This document shows positions 35,481 to 43,585 of a stretch of DNA of 64,000 nt, piece by piece. The notes below the pieces were generated by a model, which saw only the letters and a list, made by a program, of their open reading frames with translations, searched no databases and was not told where the DNA came from. A program made the translations under genes and the position numbers. The first letter of the stretch is position 1. Each line of letters starts with the position of its first letter. Source of the stretch: Pedobacter sp. ISL-64 (GTDB taxonomy: Bacteria > Bacteroidota > Bacteroidia > Sphingobacteriales > Sphingobacteriaceae); NCBI RefSeq assembly GCF_018613605.1, contig NZ_JAGGPU010000004.1:62001-126000 (forward strand), read 5' to 3'.

Positions 35481-36422
35481 TTATGCCGTCGGTGTAACCT
35501 TATCCAATTTACTATAATCCATCACCATTTTACCTTCTTCGTTATGGTAATACATTTTATCAAACTTAGCATCCATTTCGATTTCCTCATCCTGATAACT
35601 GGTTCTGGTGTGGATCGTCTGTGAAAAGGTATCATCAAAAGCTTTAAGGATCACAAAAACCTCAACTTCTGCCTGTTGCAACTCTGTTAACGATTTTTCA
35701 AAAAACGGACTTTCCTCTGTAATAGGGTGTACCAAAGTCCAGTTTAAAGATAGGATACCAATTTTACTACGTTCTAATGCCAAAGGATAAAACCTGCGTA
35801 CATGTTTACCATCAACGGTTTCATTGTACGACATTACCATCTGTACTTCAACTTCGATGAGCTGGTTACGGCGGAGGTTAACTAAACGGCACATTAAACC
35901 ATGGCCTTTTTCGTAAGGTGCAATGACCATTTTTTTACTAAAACTTACCTTAGAAGTAGGTCGGCTAAAACGGCCATACAATAAACCTGTAGCCAATGCA
36001 AAAGCCAACAAACCCAGCATACTTTCGAAAGCGGCCAAAATGCTGGTAATGAAACCCTGTGGTGAAATATGACCATAACCCACGGTAGAAATGGTTTGAG
36101 CGGAAAAGAAAAATGCATCAAAAAACTGATCGCGAAGGGTTACGCCTTTGGCACCATTTAAATTTTCGATACCCACTACATTATATAAAACTGCGAATAT
36201 GGTATTTACAACAAGGTAGGCTACAAGAATGACAAAGAAAAAACGTGGCCAGCTCATGGTAACCAAGCGGGTGTAAGTATCGTCGAATTTAAACCATGGT
36301 AAGCCAGTACGCTCGATATTTGCCGAACCATCGGGGTTGAGCATGCGCTGGTTTTTGGTTACAGGATTGGATCCGAAACCGAAATCATCATTAAACTGTA
36401 CTTTTCTTTTAAAAAAGGCCAT
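35481..36422 (-). CDS. Inward-rectifier potassium channel (KirBac family)
   Basis: Tetrameric K+ channel subunit, 313 aa. Two membrane helices flank the pore: RFFFVILVAYLVVNTIFA (about 55-72), then the selectivity filter TISTVGYGHISPQG, then the inner helix ESMLGLLAFALATGLLYGRF. The rest is the cytoplasmic Kir immunoglobulin-like gating domain (LMCRLVNLRRNQLIEVEVQ, then HVRRFYPLALERSKI and SLNWTLVHPI). A WPRFF stretch before the first helix matches the slide helix. Single gene. Confidence 0.93.
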   Translation of the reverse strand: MAFFKRKVQFNDDFGFGSNPVTKNQRMLNPDGSANIERTGLPWFKFDDTYTRLVTMSWPRFFFVILVAYLVVNTIFAVLYNVVGIENLNGAKGVTLRDQFFDAFFFSAQTISTVGYGHISPQGFITSILAAFESMLGLLAFALATGLLYGRFSRPTSKVSFSKKMVIAPYEKGHGLMCRLVNLRRNQLIEVEVQMVMSYNETVDGKHVRRFYPLALERSKIGILSLNWTLVHPITEESPFFEKSLTELQQAEVEVFVILKAFDDTFSQTIHTRTSYQDEEIEMDAKFDKMYYHNEEGKMVMDYSKLDKVTPTA

Positions 36423-36587
36423 ATATTTTTAGAAAGATTTTGGAATATTAAAAAACTATGTCAATATTTGCTTTATACAAACATGATAATTAAAAACTTA
36501 AATAACAATTGGTGGTGGCATAACGAAATTCGTTAGGCAAATTCTATTGTTATATATTTTAAAATATTTTAAACACAACGAAGAGGA

Positions 36588-36615
36588 TTGCCCAAAAAGC
36601 AATCCTTTTTTTTAT
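36588..36615. terminator. Hairpin terminator before trpD
   Basis: GGATTGC and GCAATCC pair across CCAAAAA, followed by a run of T. With no obvious plus-strand gene upstream it may act as a leader terminator for trpD or be a stray element. Confidence 0.6.
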
Positions 36616-36634
36616 GCAATTTTTTGAAGGATCG

Positions 36635-36695
36635 TCATGCTGAATTTAGTTCAGCATCTAAGTGAAAGATTCTGAATCAAGTTCAGAATGACGGT
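36635..36695. repeat. Palindromic repeat before trpD
   Basis: CGTCATGCTGAATTTAGTTC at the left and GAACTTGATTCAG read in reverse at the right, ending AGAATGACGG. A variant of the dispersed CGTCAT... families, 17 bp before trpD. Confidence 0.7.
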
Positions 36696-36711
36696 AAGAG
36701 GTATACAAAAC

Positions 36712-37701
36712 ATGAAAAAAATATTAAACCATTTATTCGAGAACAAGAGTTTTAGCAGGGAAGAGGCAAAGAACATTTTAATCTCCATTTCGGAAGGAGC
36801 ATTTAATTCTTCGCAAATTGCCGCTTTTATTACTGCTTATGCCATGCGTAATATCACCGTGCAGGAGTTACAGGGTTTTCGTGATGCGATGCTGGATATG
36901 TGCGTTAAAGTAGATCTTTCCGGTTACGAACTGATTGATCTTTGTGGTACAGGAGGTGATGGTAAAGATACTTTCAATATTTCTACCTTATCCTCATTTG
37001 TGGTGGCAGGTGCTGGTCATCATGTGGCCAAACATGGTAACTATGGCGTTTCTTCGGGCTGTGGTTCATCTAACGTAATGGAATATTTAGGTTATACTTT
37101 TACCAATAATGAGGATACTTTAAGGCGTAATTTAGATACCGCAGGGATCTGTTTTTTACATGCTCCACTGTTTAATCCTGCAATGAAAATTGTAGCACCG
37201 ATCCGTAAAGAACTGGGCGTAAAAACATTTTTCAATATGCTGGGTCCAATGGTTAACCCCGGTCAGCCGAAATACCAGATGGTAGGCGTTTTTAGTTTGG
37301 AACTGGCCCGTTTATATGCTTATTTATACCAGGACACCGATAAAAATTATACCATTGTACATGCATTAGAAGGTTACGACGAGGTTTCGTTAACCTGCGA
37401 TGTGAAAACCTTCTCGAATAAAGGCGAGCAGATTTTAACCCTTCAGGATATGGGTTTTGATAAGGTTGATACCTATGCCATTAAAGGTGGCGATACCGTA
37501 GAATCATCAGCTAAAATATTTATGGATGTATTAAATGGCGAAGCCACTGATGTACAGAACAATGTAGTATTGTGCAATTCGGCACTGGCCATCAAGACCA
37601 TAAAACCTGAACAATCTTTTGCCGACTGCTTTTATGAAGCGGAAGAATCTTTAACCAGCAAAAAAGCGTTAAACAGTTTCAAAAAACTATTGGCATGTTA
37701 A
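36712..37701 (+). CDS. trpD: Anthranilate phosphoribosyltransferase
   Basis: Second step of tryptophan synthesis: anthranilate plus PRPP gives phosphoribosyl anthranilate. 329 aa from the ATG at 36712 (MKKILNHLFENK); the earlier in-frame ATG lies inside a palindromic repeat. PRPP site DLCGTGGDGKDTFNIST, HHVAKHGNYGVSSGCGSSNV and the NMLGPMVNPG segment are intact. It overlaps trpF by 7 bp. No trpE, trpG or trpC lies in this cluster. Confidence 0.95.
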   Translation: MKKILNHLFENKSFSREEAKNILISISEGAFNSSQIAAFITAYAMRNITVQELQGFRDAMLDMCVKVDLSGYELIDLCGTGGDGKDTFNISTLSSFVVAGAGHHVAKHGNYGVSSGCGSSNVMEYLGYTFTNNEDTLRRNLDTAGICFLHAPLFNPAMKIVAPIRKELGVKTFFNMLGPMVNPGQPKYQMVGVFSLELARLYAYLYQDTDKNYTIVHALEGYDEVSLTCDVKTFSNKGEQILTLQDMGFDKVDTYAIKGGDTVESSAKIFMDVLNGEATDVQNNVVLCNSALAIKTIKPEQSFADCFYEAEESLTSKKALNSFKKLLAC

Positions 37702-38324
37702 AGTTAAAAGTTTGCGGAATGCGCTTGGCGGCAAATATTGCTGTAGTTGCTGAACTGCAGCCAGATTACCTGGGCTTTATTTTTTATGAAAAATCGCCCA
37801 GACTAATTAGTGAGGTTTCTGCCGAATTGATCAAATACATCCCCTCAGAGATTAAAACCGTAGGGGTGTTTGTAAATGAAGACCTTGAAAAAGTAAAGGA
37901 TAAAGTAAACTTATTAAAGCTTAAGGCTGTTCAATTACATGGTAGTGAATCGCCGGCCTACTGTGAAGCGTTAAAATCTGAATTTACTGCTTTAGAAGTA
38001 ATCAAAGCTTTTGGGATAGATGAGGGTTTTGATTTTACAGATCTGGAAGCTTATTTAAATGTGGTTGATTACTTCCTTTTCGATACCAAAACTAAAACAC
38101 ATGGCGGATCAGGTAAAACATTCAATTGGTCTGTTTTAGACCGATATACTTACACCAAACCCTACTTTTTAAGTGGCGGCATTGATTTAGAACATGCACC
38201 GGCCATAAAAGAAATAAATGATGAGCGCTTATATGCCCTGGATATCAATAGCAGATTTGAAATTGAGCCAGGTTTAAAGGATGCGGAGAAGATTAAAGAA
38301 TTTATTAAAGAAATGAATAAATAG
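37695..38324 (+). CDS. trpF: Phosphoribosylanthranilate isomerase
   Basis: Converts phosphoribosyl anthranilate to the enol product CdRP. A TIM barrel of 209 aa with the catalytic Cys in LKVCGMR, FYEKSPR at strand 2, VQLHGSE, the catalytic Asp in FDTKTKTHGGSGKTF, and LSGGI plus ALDINSRFE near the phosphate site. Its ATG overlaps the end of trpD (7 bp), indicating translational coupling. Confidence 0.95.
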   Translation: MLKLKVCGMRLAANIAVVAELQPDYLGFIFYEKSPRLISEVSAELIKYIPSEIKTVGVFVNEDLEKVKDKVNLLKLKAVQLHGSESPAYCEALKSEFTALEVIKAFGIDEGFDFTDLEAYLNVVDYFLFDTKTKTHGGSGKTFNWSVLDRYTYTKPYFLSGGIDLEHAPAIKEINDERLYALDINSRFEIEPGLKDAEKIKEFIKEMNK

Positions 38325-38356
38325 AGTATCATGCTGCGATCTAGCTAGCGATAGAT

Positions 38357-38447
38357 CGTCATTTCGAGCGCAGCCGAGAAATCTGCATTGTTAAATATAG
38401 ATCTCTCTCCCGAACGTTCGGGATTGCACTCCAGTCGAGATGACGAT
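38357..38447. repeat. REP-like element between trpF and trpB, copy 4
   Basis: CGTCATTTCGAGCGCAGCC at the left, CAGTCGAGATGACG at the right, with the inner palindrome CCCGAACGTTCGGG. Confidence 0.85.
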
Positions 38448-38549
38448 TGGTCTCTTTGTGATTCGCTTGTCAATAGTAGAAGGATGATATCCAGAAAACT
38501 AAAATATAAATCTTAATATATTAAGGATACAGGATTTGATAAAAATATT

Positions 38550-39731
38550 ATGAAATACAAAGTAAACGAAAAAGGATATTATGGAGATTTTGGTGGCGCG
38601 TACATCCCCGAAATGCTTTATCCAAACGTAGAAGAATTGCGTCAAAACTATTTAAAGATTATTGATGATGCCGATTTTCAAAAGGAATTTCATCAGTTGT
38701 TAAAAGATTATGTTGGCCGTCCTTCGCCTTTATATCTGGCTAAAAGATTTTCGGAACGATATGGTGCCAATATTTTTCTAAAAAGAGAAGATTTAAACCA
38801 CACCGGTGCCCATAAGATCAACAATACCATCGGTCAGATTTTACTGGCAGAGAAGCTTGGCAAAAAAAGAATTATTGCCGAAACAGGCGCTGGTCAGCAT
38901 GGTGTAGCTACTGCAACGGTATGTGCTTTGCGTAATCTCGAGTGTGTAATTTACATGGGCGAGGTAGATATCGAGCGCCAGGCACCTAACGTGGCCCGCA
39001 TGAAAATGTTGGGTGCAAAGGTTGTTCCGGCAAGTTCTGGAAGCAAAACCCTAAAGGATGCCACTAATGAGGCGATGCGCGACTGGATCAATAATCCGGT
39101 AGATACACATTATATTATCGGTTCGGTGGTTGGTCCACACCCTTACCCTGATATGGTGGCGATTTTTCAATCGATTATCTCTGAGGAAACTAAAAAACAA
39201 TTGTTGGAGCAAACAGGTAGCGATCAACCTGATTATGTTTTGGCTTGTGTAGGTGGTGGAAGTAATGCCATGGGTATGTTCTATCATTTTATGGACGATG
39301 AAAATGTTAAACTGATTGCTGTTGAAGCGGCCGGAAAAGGTGTATCGAGCGGATTTTCTGCTGCAACCACTTATTTAGGTAAAGAAGGTGTTTTGCATGG
39401 CAGTAGAAGCATTTTAATGCAAACGCCAGATGGACAAGTTGTTGAACCGCACTCGGTGTCGGCAGGATTAGATTATCCAGGTATTGGCCCACAACATGCG
39501 CATTTGTTTAAAACCGGTCGTGGCCAGTATGTTTCCATCACTGATGAAGAAAGTTTAGATGCAGGCTTGCTTTGTACACAATTAGAAGGGATTATCCCGG
39601 CGATTGAAAGTGCACACGCATTGGCTTACTTAGAAAAAATGGAATTTAAAGGTGGCGAAAACGTAGTGGTTTGCCTTTCAGGCCGTGGCGACAAGGATCT
39701 GGATACTTATATTAAATATTTTAATCTGTAG
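38550..39731 (+). CDS. trpB: Tryptophan synthase beta chain
   Basis: Condenses indole with serine to tryptophan. 393 aa, typical TrpB1. PLP Lys89 in HTGAHKINN, catalytic Glu region [11 protein letters not shown], phosphate loop [10 protein letters not shown], and the C-terminal CLSGRGDKD. The leader is short and follows the REP-like element, so trpB may have its own promoter. TrpA follows after an inverted repeat. Confidence 0.97.
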   Translation: MKYKVNEKGYYGDFGGAYIPEMLYPNVEELRQNYLKIIDDADFQKEFHQLLKDYVGRPSPLYLAKRFSERYGANIFLKREDLNHTGAHKINNTIGQILLAEKLGKKRIIAETGAGQHGVATATVCALRNLECVIYMGEVDIERQAPNVARMKMLGAKVVPASSGSKTLKDATNEAMRDWINNPVDTHYIIGSVVGPHPYPDMVAIFQSIISEETKKQLLEQTGSDQPDYVLACVGGGSNAMGMFYHFMDDENVKLIAVEAAGKGVSSGFSAATTYLGKEGVLHGSRSILMQTPDGQVVEPHSVSAGLDYPGIGPQHAHLFKTGRGQYVSITDEESLDAGLLCTQLEGIIPAIESAHALAYLEKMEFKGGENVVVCLSGRGDKDLDTYIKYFNL

Positions 39732-39740
39732 AAGAATCTT

Positions 39741-39821
39741 CATTGCGAGGCACGAAGTAATCCTACTACACTCGCTAGGAGGCTAACCCAAAGCATTAAG
39801 ATTGCTTCGTGCCTCGCAATG
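39741..39821. repeat. 21-bp inverted repeat between trpB and trpA
   Basis: Arms 39741-39761 (CATTGCGAGGCACGAAG plus TAAT) and 39801-39821 (ATTGCTTCGTGCCTCGCAAT plus G) are complementary save one G-U pair, around a 39-nt loop. It ends 17 bp before the trpA start. Confidence 0.85.
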
Positions 39822-39838
39822 ACGGAAAAAGAAAAAAC

Positions 39839-40606
39839 ATGAACCGAATTAAACAACTCTTCCAGGAGAAGAAAAATATATTATCAATTTATTATACCGC
39901 TGGTTATCCAAATACTGGCGATACCGTTAAAATTGCCGAAGCACTGGAAAAATCAGGTGCTGACATGCTGGAGATAGGCTTCCCTTACTCAGATCCTGTT
40001 GCCGATGGACCGGTAATTCAGGCAAGCAGCAAACAATCGCTTGATCAGGGCATGACACTTAAGCTGCTTTTCGAACAGTTGAAAGACTTGCGTAAGACTG
40101 TTACCATTCCTGTTTTGTTAATGGGTTATGTAAATCCTGTTTTGCAGTTTGGTGTAGAGAAATTCTGCGAGGCTTGTGCAGAAGTAGGAGTAGATGGCTG
40201 TATCGTTCCCGATCTGCCAATGGTAGAATATGAGGAGTTTTATAAAGATTGCTTCGAAAAACATAACCTGAGCAACGTATTTTTAATCACCCCTCAAACT
40301 GCTGAAGAACGTATCCATAAAATTGACGGTTTAACCAATGGATTTATCTATTTGTTATCATCGTCAGCTACCACAGGTAAAAATCTCGAGGTTGGTAATA
40401 CTACCGAAGCTTATTTCAGCAGGATTAAAAACCTGAATCTGAAGAACCCAACAATGATCGGTTTTGGGATCAGCGATAAACAAACATTTGATAAAGCCTG
40501 TTCATATGCCAACGGTGCCATTATTGGTACTGCTTTCGTTAAAGCCATTGCTGATGGGGATTTGGAAGAAAGTGTGAGCAATTTCATGAAGAAATTCAAA
40601 GCTTAG
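39839..40606 (+). CDS. trpA: Tryptophan synthase alpha chain
   Basis: Cleaves indole-3-glycerol phosphate to indole, channelled to TrpB. 255 aa from the ATG at 39839 (MNRIKQLFQEKK); the earlier in-frame ATG is inside the inverted repeat. Catalytic Glu and Asp are in MLEIGFPYSDPVADGP, followed by LMGYVNPV, GCIVPDLP and the IIGTAFVKAI phosphate loop. Last gene of the trp cluster. Confidence 0.96.
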   Translation: MNRIKQLFQEKKNILSIYYTAGYPNTGDTVKIAEALEKSGADMLEIGFPYSDPVADGPVIQASSKQSLDQGMTLKLLFEQLKDLRKTVTIPVLLMGYVNPVLQFGVEKFCEACAEVGVDGCIVPDLPMVEYEEFYKDCFEKHNLSNVFLITPQTAEERIHKIDGLTNGFIYLLSSSATTGKNLEVGNTTEAYFSRIKNLNLKNPTMIGFGISDKQTFDKACSYANGAIIGTAFVKAIADGDLEESVSNFMKKFKA

Positions 40607-40637
40607 TTTTTGACCACAAAGGCACATTCAGTCGGTT

Positions 40638-40711
40638 CGTCATTTCGACCGTAGCGGAGAAATCTAACTAGATAGATCTCTCCGCTTCACTGCGTTCCAG
40701 TCGAGATGACG
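40638..40711. repeat. REP-like element, copy 5
   Basis: CGTCATTTCGACCGTAGCGG at the left and CAGTCGAGATGACG at the right, inner AGATAGATCTCTCC. Confidence 0.8.
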
Positions 40712-40798
40712 GTCATTCTCTCAGGCCGTCAACCTGAACTTGTTTTTACTGCGTAGCTTTCCGCTTCGCTCCAAGTCAGGGTCTTACCTTTATTATAG

Positions 40799-40864
40799 TT
40801 TTCACCATATAAGAAATGTAAGAACATATAAGGTATTGAGCTTATATGTCTTATATGGTTTTTT
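40799..40864. repeat. AT-rich palindromic repeat, copy 1
   Basis: ACCATATAAGAAATGTAAG at the left and CTTATATGGTT at the right with GAGCTTATATG inside. A second copy is at 48319-48389. Confidence 0.75.
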
Positions 40865-40891
40865 AATGCTGGTGAAATTGCCCTCTATGAT

Positions 40892-41008
40892 CGTCATTTC
40901 GAGCGGAGTGCAACGCAGCCGAGAACCACGTAGTGCTCAGCGAAGCTAAATCTGTCTAGATAGATCTCTCTCCCGAAAGTTCGGGACTGCGCTTCAGTCG
41001 AGATGACG
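40892..41008. repeat. REP-like element, copy 6
   Basis: CGTCATTTCGAGCGGAGTGC at the left, CAGTCGAGATGACG at the right, inner CCCGAAAGTTCGGG. Nearest relative is copy 2 at 28375. Confidence 0.8.
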
Positions 41009-41014
41009 ACCTTT

Positions 41015-41503
41015 TTATTGAAATCTGTCAGGAGAACCCTTAGTGTCTTTGTGGTCAATATTTAGGCGATGTTTCACCCAATCCTCATAACTCATTTCAA
41101 ATTTCACTTCGCCTTTATTTACCATGCCTGCTTTTTTCCAGCCCTGGCGGGTATAAAATTCTTCGGCTCGGGTATTGGGCGATGTACCCAGCCAAACTGG
41201 CTCATGCGTTTGATCGAAATACCAATCCATCATTAACCGGTGCAATTTTTTGCCTATGCCTTTGCCTTCAAATTCTGGACGAAGGAATAGGGCCCAGATA
41301 TTATGCTCCTTTAAATCTACGATGGAGAACCCAACTACTGCTCCACCTACTTCGCAAACCCATCCTTTACCACGTTGCGTTAAAAATTCTTCACAATCTT
41401 TGTCAGTAACCAGCGCCGGATCTGACAAAATGTTCTCTTTTACCGTATGTCTGACAATTTGTATCGCAGGTATGTCAGTCGTTTTTGCTTCGCGAAAAAT
41501 CAT
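41015..41503 (-). CDS. GNAT family N-acetyltransferase
   Basis: 162-aa acetyltransferase. Acetyl-CoA loop LRPEFEGKGIGKKLHRL, preceded by the strand IWALFL, and PVWLGTSPNTRAEEFYTRQGW as the last conserved part. The final 20 residues (from about HKDTKGS) read into sequence like that of the intergenic repeats, so the tail may be a recent extension. Substrate unknown. Confidence 0.88.
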   Translation of the reverse strand: MIFREAKTTDIPAIQIVRHTVKENILSDPALVTDKDCEEFLTQRGKGWVCEVGGAVVGFSIVDLKEHNIWALFLRPEFEGKGIGKKLHRLMMDWYFDQTHEPVWLGTSPNTRAEEFYTRQGWKKAGMVNKGEVKFEMSYEDWVKHRLNIDHKDTKGSPDRFQ

Positions 41504-41614
41504 TTTTATAAGTTCTTGAGAAAATTAATTTATTTGAAAAAGCCTTTTAAATGCTTTAGCGGTTGATTATCAGCTATAAAACTAATCAATAAAATGTTTA
41601 TGACAAATGAATGA

Positions 41615-41644
41615 TTGTCAATTCTGGAATTGGTTCTACATTTG
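41615..41644 (+). promoter_or_regulatory. Promoter of the TetR gene (TTG-N19-TACATTTG)
   Basis: TTG at 41615-41617, 19-bp spacer, TACATTTG at 41637-41644, an excellent Bacteroidota promoter. An operator-like palindrome starts 1 bp after the -7 box. Confidence 0.7.
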
Positions 41645-41645
41645 C

Positions 41646-41657
41646 TTAACGGTGTTA
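41646..41657 (+). promoter_or_regulatory. Operator-like palindrome 1 (TetR autoregulation)
   Basis: TTAACGGTGTTA, sharing its half sites and the following GATTATT with the palindrome at 42308. It covers the expected transcription start, so bound repressor would block the TetR promoter. Confidence 0.6.
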
Positions 41658-41684
41658 GATTATTTACACTGTATATTCCAAGTC

Positions 41685-42290
41685 ATGGGAAGTAAAGAAA
41701 GAATTCTACGTTTAAAAGATGAAACCAGAACAAAAATTCTGGATGCTGCCTTGAATATTGTTCAAACAGAGGGCTGGCAGGCATTGAGTATGCGTAAAAT
41801 TGCCGACCAGATCGAATATACTGCACCAATTATTTACGAATACTTTTCTAACAAAGATGGCATCTTACTGGAACTCACCAGAAGGGGATATTTAATGTTA
41901 GCGAAAGATATCCGTGAGGCCAGGGATAAACACGAATCTCCGGAAGATAAAATGGAAGCCATGTGGATTTCCTATTGGAACTTCGCCTTTACCCATAAAG
42001 AATTTTATCAATTGATGTACGGTGTAGATATGGTTTGTTGTACCGTTAAAAATTCAATGCCCGAAGCCGAAAACGTAGGTAGTATGTTAGGCGACGTAAT
42101 TGAATCTTTATTCGAGAAGCAACCCGTTTCTGAAGATGATATCTGCATGAAGTATTACACTTATTGGTCTATCATCCACGGTTTAATCTCCATCAATCTG
42201 GTTCGCCCCAACGGAAGAACAACAGACGAGTTAAACCAACAAATTTTAAAAGATGCCATCAAGGGCATTACATTATCTATTAATAGTTAA
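41685..42290 (+). CDS. TetR/AcrR family transcriptional regulator
   Basis: Repressor of the following RND efflux operon by position and operator match. 201 aa from the ATG at 41685 (MGSKERILRLKDE); 26 further upstream codons would cover the promoter and operator, so they are not coding. Residues about 10-60 are the TetR helix-turn-helix (ILDAALNIVQTEGWQALSM, then TAPIIYEYFSNKDGIL). The C-terminal ligand domain is typical (AMWISYWNFAFTHKEFYQLM). It ends 69 bp before the adaptor gene. Confidence 0.92.
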   Translation: MGSKERILRLKDETRTKILDAALNIVQTEGWQALSMRKIADQIEYTAPIIYEYFSNKDGILLELTRRGYLMLAKDIREARDKHESPEDKMEAMWISYWNFAFTHKEFYQLMYGVDMVCCTVKNSMPEAENVGSMLGDVIESLFEKQPVSEDDICMKYYTYWSIIHGLISINLVRPNGRTTDELNQQILKDAIKGITLSINS

Positions 42291-42307
42291 TTTTTTTTAC
42301 AACGTAA

Positions 42308-42322
42308 TTTAACACTGTTAAA
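42308..42322 (+). promoter_or_regulatory. Operator-like palindrome 2, upstream of the efflux operon
   Basis: TTTAACACTGTTAAA is a perfect palindrome apart from its centre, followed by TTATTATACACAC. It resembles operator 1, which has TTATTTACAC in the same place. Confidence 0.65.
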
Positions 42323-42359
42323 TTATTATACACACTAATTCCAATTAAATTTAAATCAT

Positions 42360-43562
42360 ATGAAATCTCTACATCGCTTGTACCCTTTACTTAACACTGT
42401 TAAACGGTTTAATAGTATTAAGTTATTGTTAACAATTTCTCTTTTATCTATAATTCTGGTGAGTTGTAAGTCGTCTCCTGATCAGGCTGCAGCTGCACCA
42501 CCGCCGCCAGCTTTACCTGTAAGCGCGATTAGTGCAAGCACAGAAACTACGTATATTGAATATCCGGCTTCTATTCAGGGTGCTGTTGATATCGATGTCC
42601 GTCCGCAGGTGAGTGGTTACTTACAAAGCGTTTTGGTTAACGAAGGCGCTTATGTAACCGCCGGACAAACCTTATTCAAAATTAACGAAAACCCTTACCG
42701 CGAGGCTTTAAACAATGCTAAAGCAAGTTTACATGCCGCAGAAGCAGCCATCTTAAACGCACAGTTGGAAGTTGATAAGTTAACACCACTTGTTCAGAAT
42801 AAAGTAGTTTCTGATTTTCAGTTAAAAACGGCTAAAACGGCCTATAAAATTGCCCAGGCAAATGCCGAACAAGCTAAAGCCGGTGTTGCTTCGGCACAGA
42901 TCAACTTAGGTTATACCAATGTTAAGGCTACTGTTAGCGGTTACATCGGCCGTATTCCTAAAAAACAAGGAAGTTTAGTTTCTCCAACTGATCAGATTGC
43001 TTTAACACAGTTATCAGATATCCACGAAGTACATGTTTATTTCGCCCTTGCTGAAAACGACTTCAATAATTTCAATGCAAACTACCCAGGTAAAACACCT
43101 GCCGACCGGATTAAACATTTACCAGCGGTTGAGCTTTTATTGGCCGATAACTCTGCTTACCCAATTAAAGGCAAGATTGATATGATTGATGGCCAGTTTG
43201 ATAAAAACACAGGATCCATTACCTTAAGAGCCAGTTTCCCTAATGCCAGCGGTGTGCTACGTTCAGGTAATACGGGCAAAATCCGTTTAGGTTTGCAACA
43301 TGATGATGCCATTCTGGTACCTCAGTCCTCAACGGTAGAAATGCAGGATAAAGTATTTGTATTTACCGTAGGCGACAGCAGTAAAGTGAAAAAACAAGCC
43401 ATTACCATTGTTGGTAAAGCCGGCGAAAATTACCTGGTTAAAGACGGGGTAAAAGTTGGCGACCAGATTGTGTTAAGCGGTGTTGATAAATTACAGGAGG
43501 GCATGGTTATCCAGCCTCAAAAAGCAGCAGATAAAGTAGCTGTTGCAAAAACAAAAAATTAA
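42360..43562 (+). CDS. RND efflux periplasmic adaptor (AcrA/MexA-like) lipoprotein
   Basis: Links pump and outer-membrane channel. 400 aa with a lipobox near residue 36 (IILVSC). Barrel-sandwich halves are VDIDVRPQVSGYLQSVLV and ATVSGYIGRIPKKQGSLV, around an alpha hairpin with coiled-coil pattern (residues about 115-175), then a beta barrel and membrane-proximal domain. The N-terminal 30 residues are unusually long because the coding start overlaps operator palindrome 3 (42390-42405). First gene of adaptor-pump-channel operon. Confidence 0.93.
   Translation: MKSLHRLYPLLNTVKRFNSIKLLLTISLLSIILVSCKSSPDQAAAAPPPPALPVSAISASTETTYIEYPASIQGAVDIDVRPQVSGYLQSVLVNEGAYVTAGQTLFKINENPYREALNNAKASLHAAEAAILNAQLEVDKLTPLVQNKVVSDFQLKTAKTAYKIAQANAEQAKAGVASAQINLGYTNVKATVSGYIGRIPKKQGSLVSPTDQIALTQLSDIHEVHVYFALAENDFNNFNANYPGKTPADRIKHLPAVELLLADNSAYPIKGKIDMIDGQFDKNTGSITLRASFPNASGVLRSGNTGKIRLGLQHDDAILVPQSSTVEMQDKVFVFTVGDSSKVKKQAITIVGKAGENYLVKDGVKVGDQIVLSGVDKLQEGMVIQPQKAADKVAVAKTKN
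42390..42405 (+). promoter_or_regulatory. Operator-like palindrome 3, inside the adaptor reading frame
   Basis: CTTAACACTGTTAAAC, the same core as operator 2, 68 bp after the end of operator 2 and within codons 11-16 of the adaptor gene. Confidence 0.5.
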
Positions 43563-43585
43563 TAAGACCTAAAATCTAAAAAGTC

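Larger units (their letters stand above)
40607..41014. other. Repeat-rich intergenic region
   Basis: Two REP-like elements (40638-40711, 40892-41008) flank an AT-rich palindromic element (40799-40864). The short open frame at 40740-40949 lies in these repeats and is not a gene. Confidence 0.75.

Noticed and set aside
35302..35517. 71-codon plus-strand frame
   Set aside because: Consists of two repeat families and overlaps the end of the Kir channel gene.
39741..39821. Insertion-sequence or MITE with 21-bp terminal inverted repeats
   Set aside because: Only 81 bp with no visible target duplication; it better fits a hairpin of the dispersed palindromic families.
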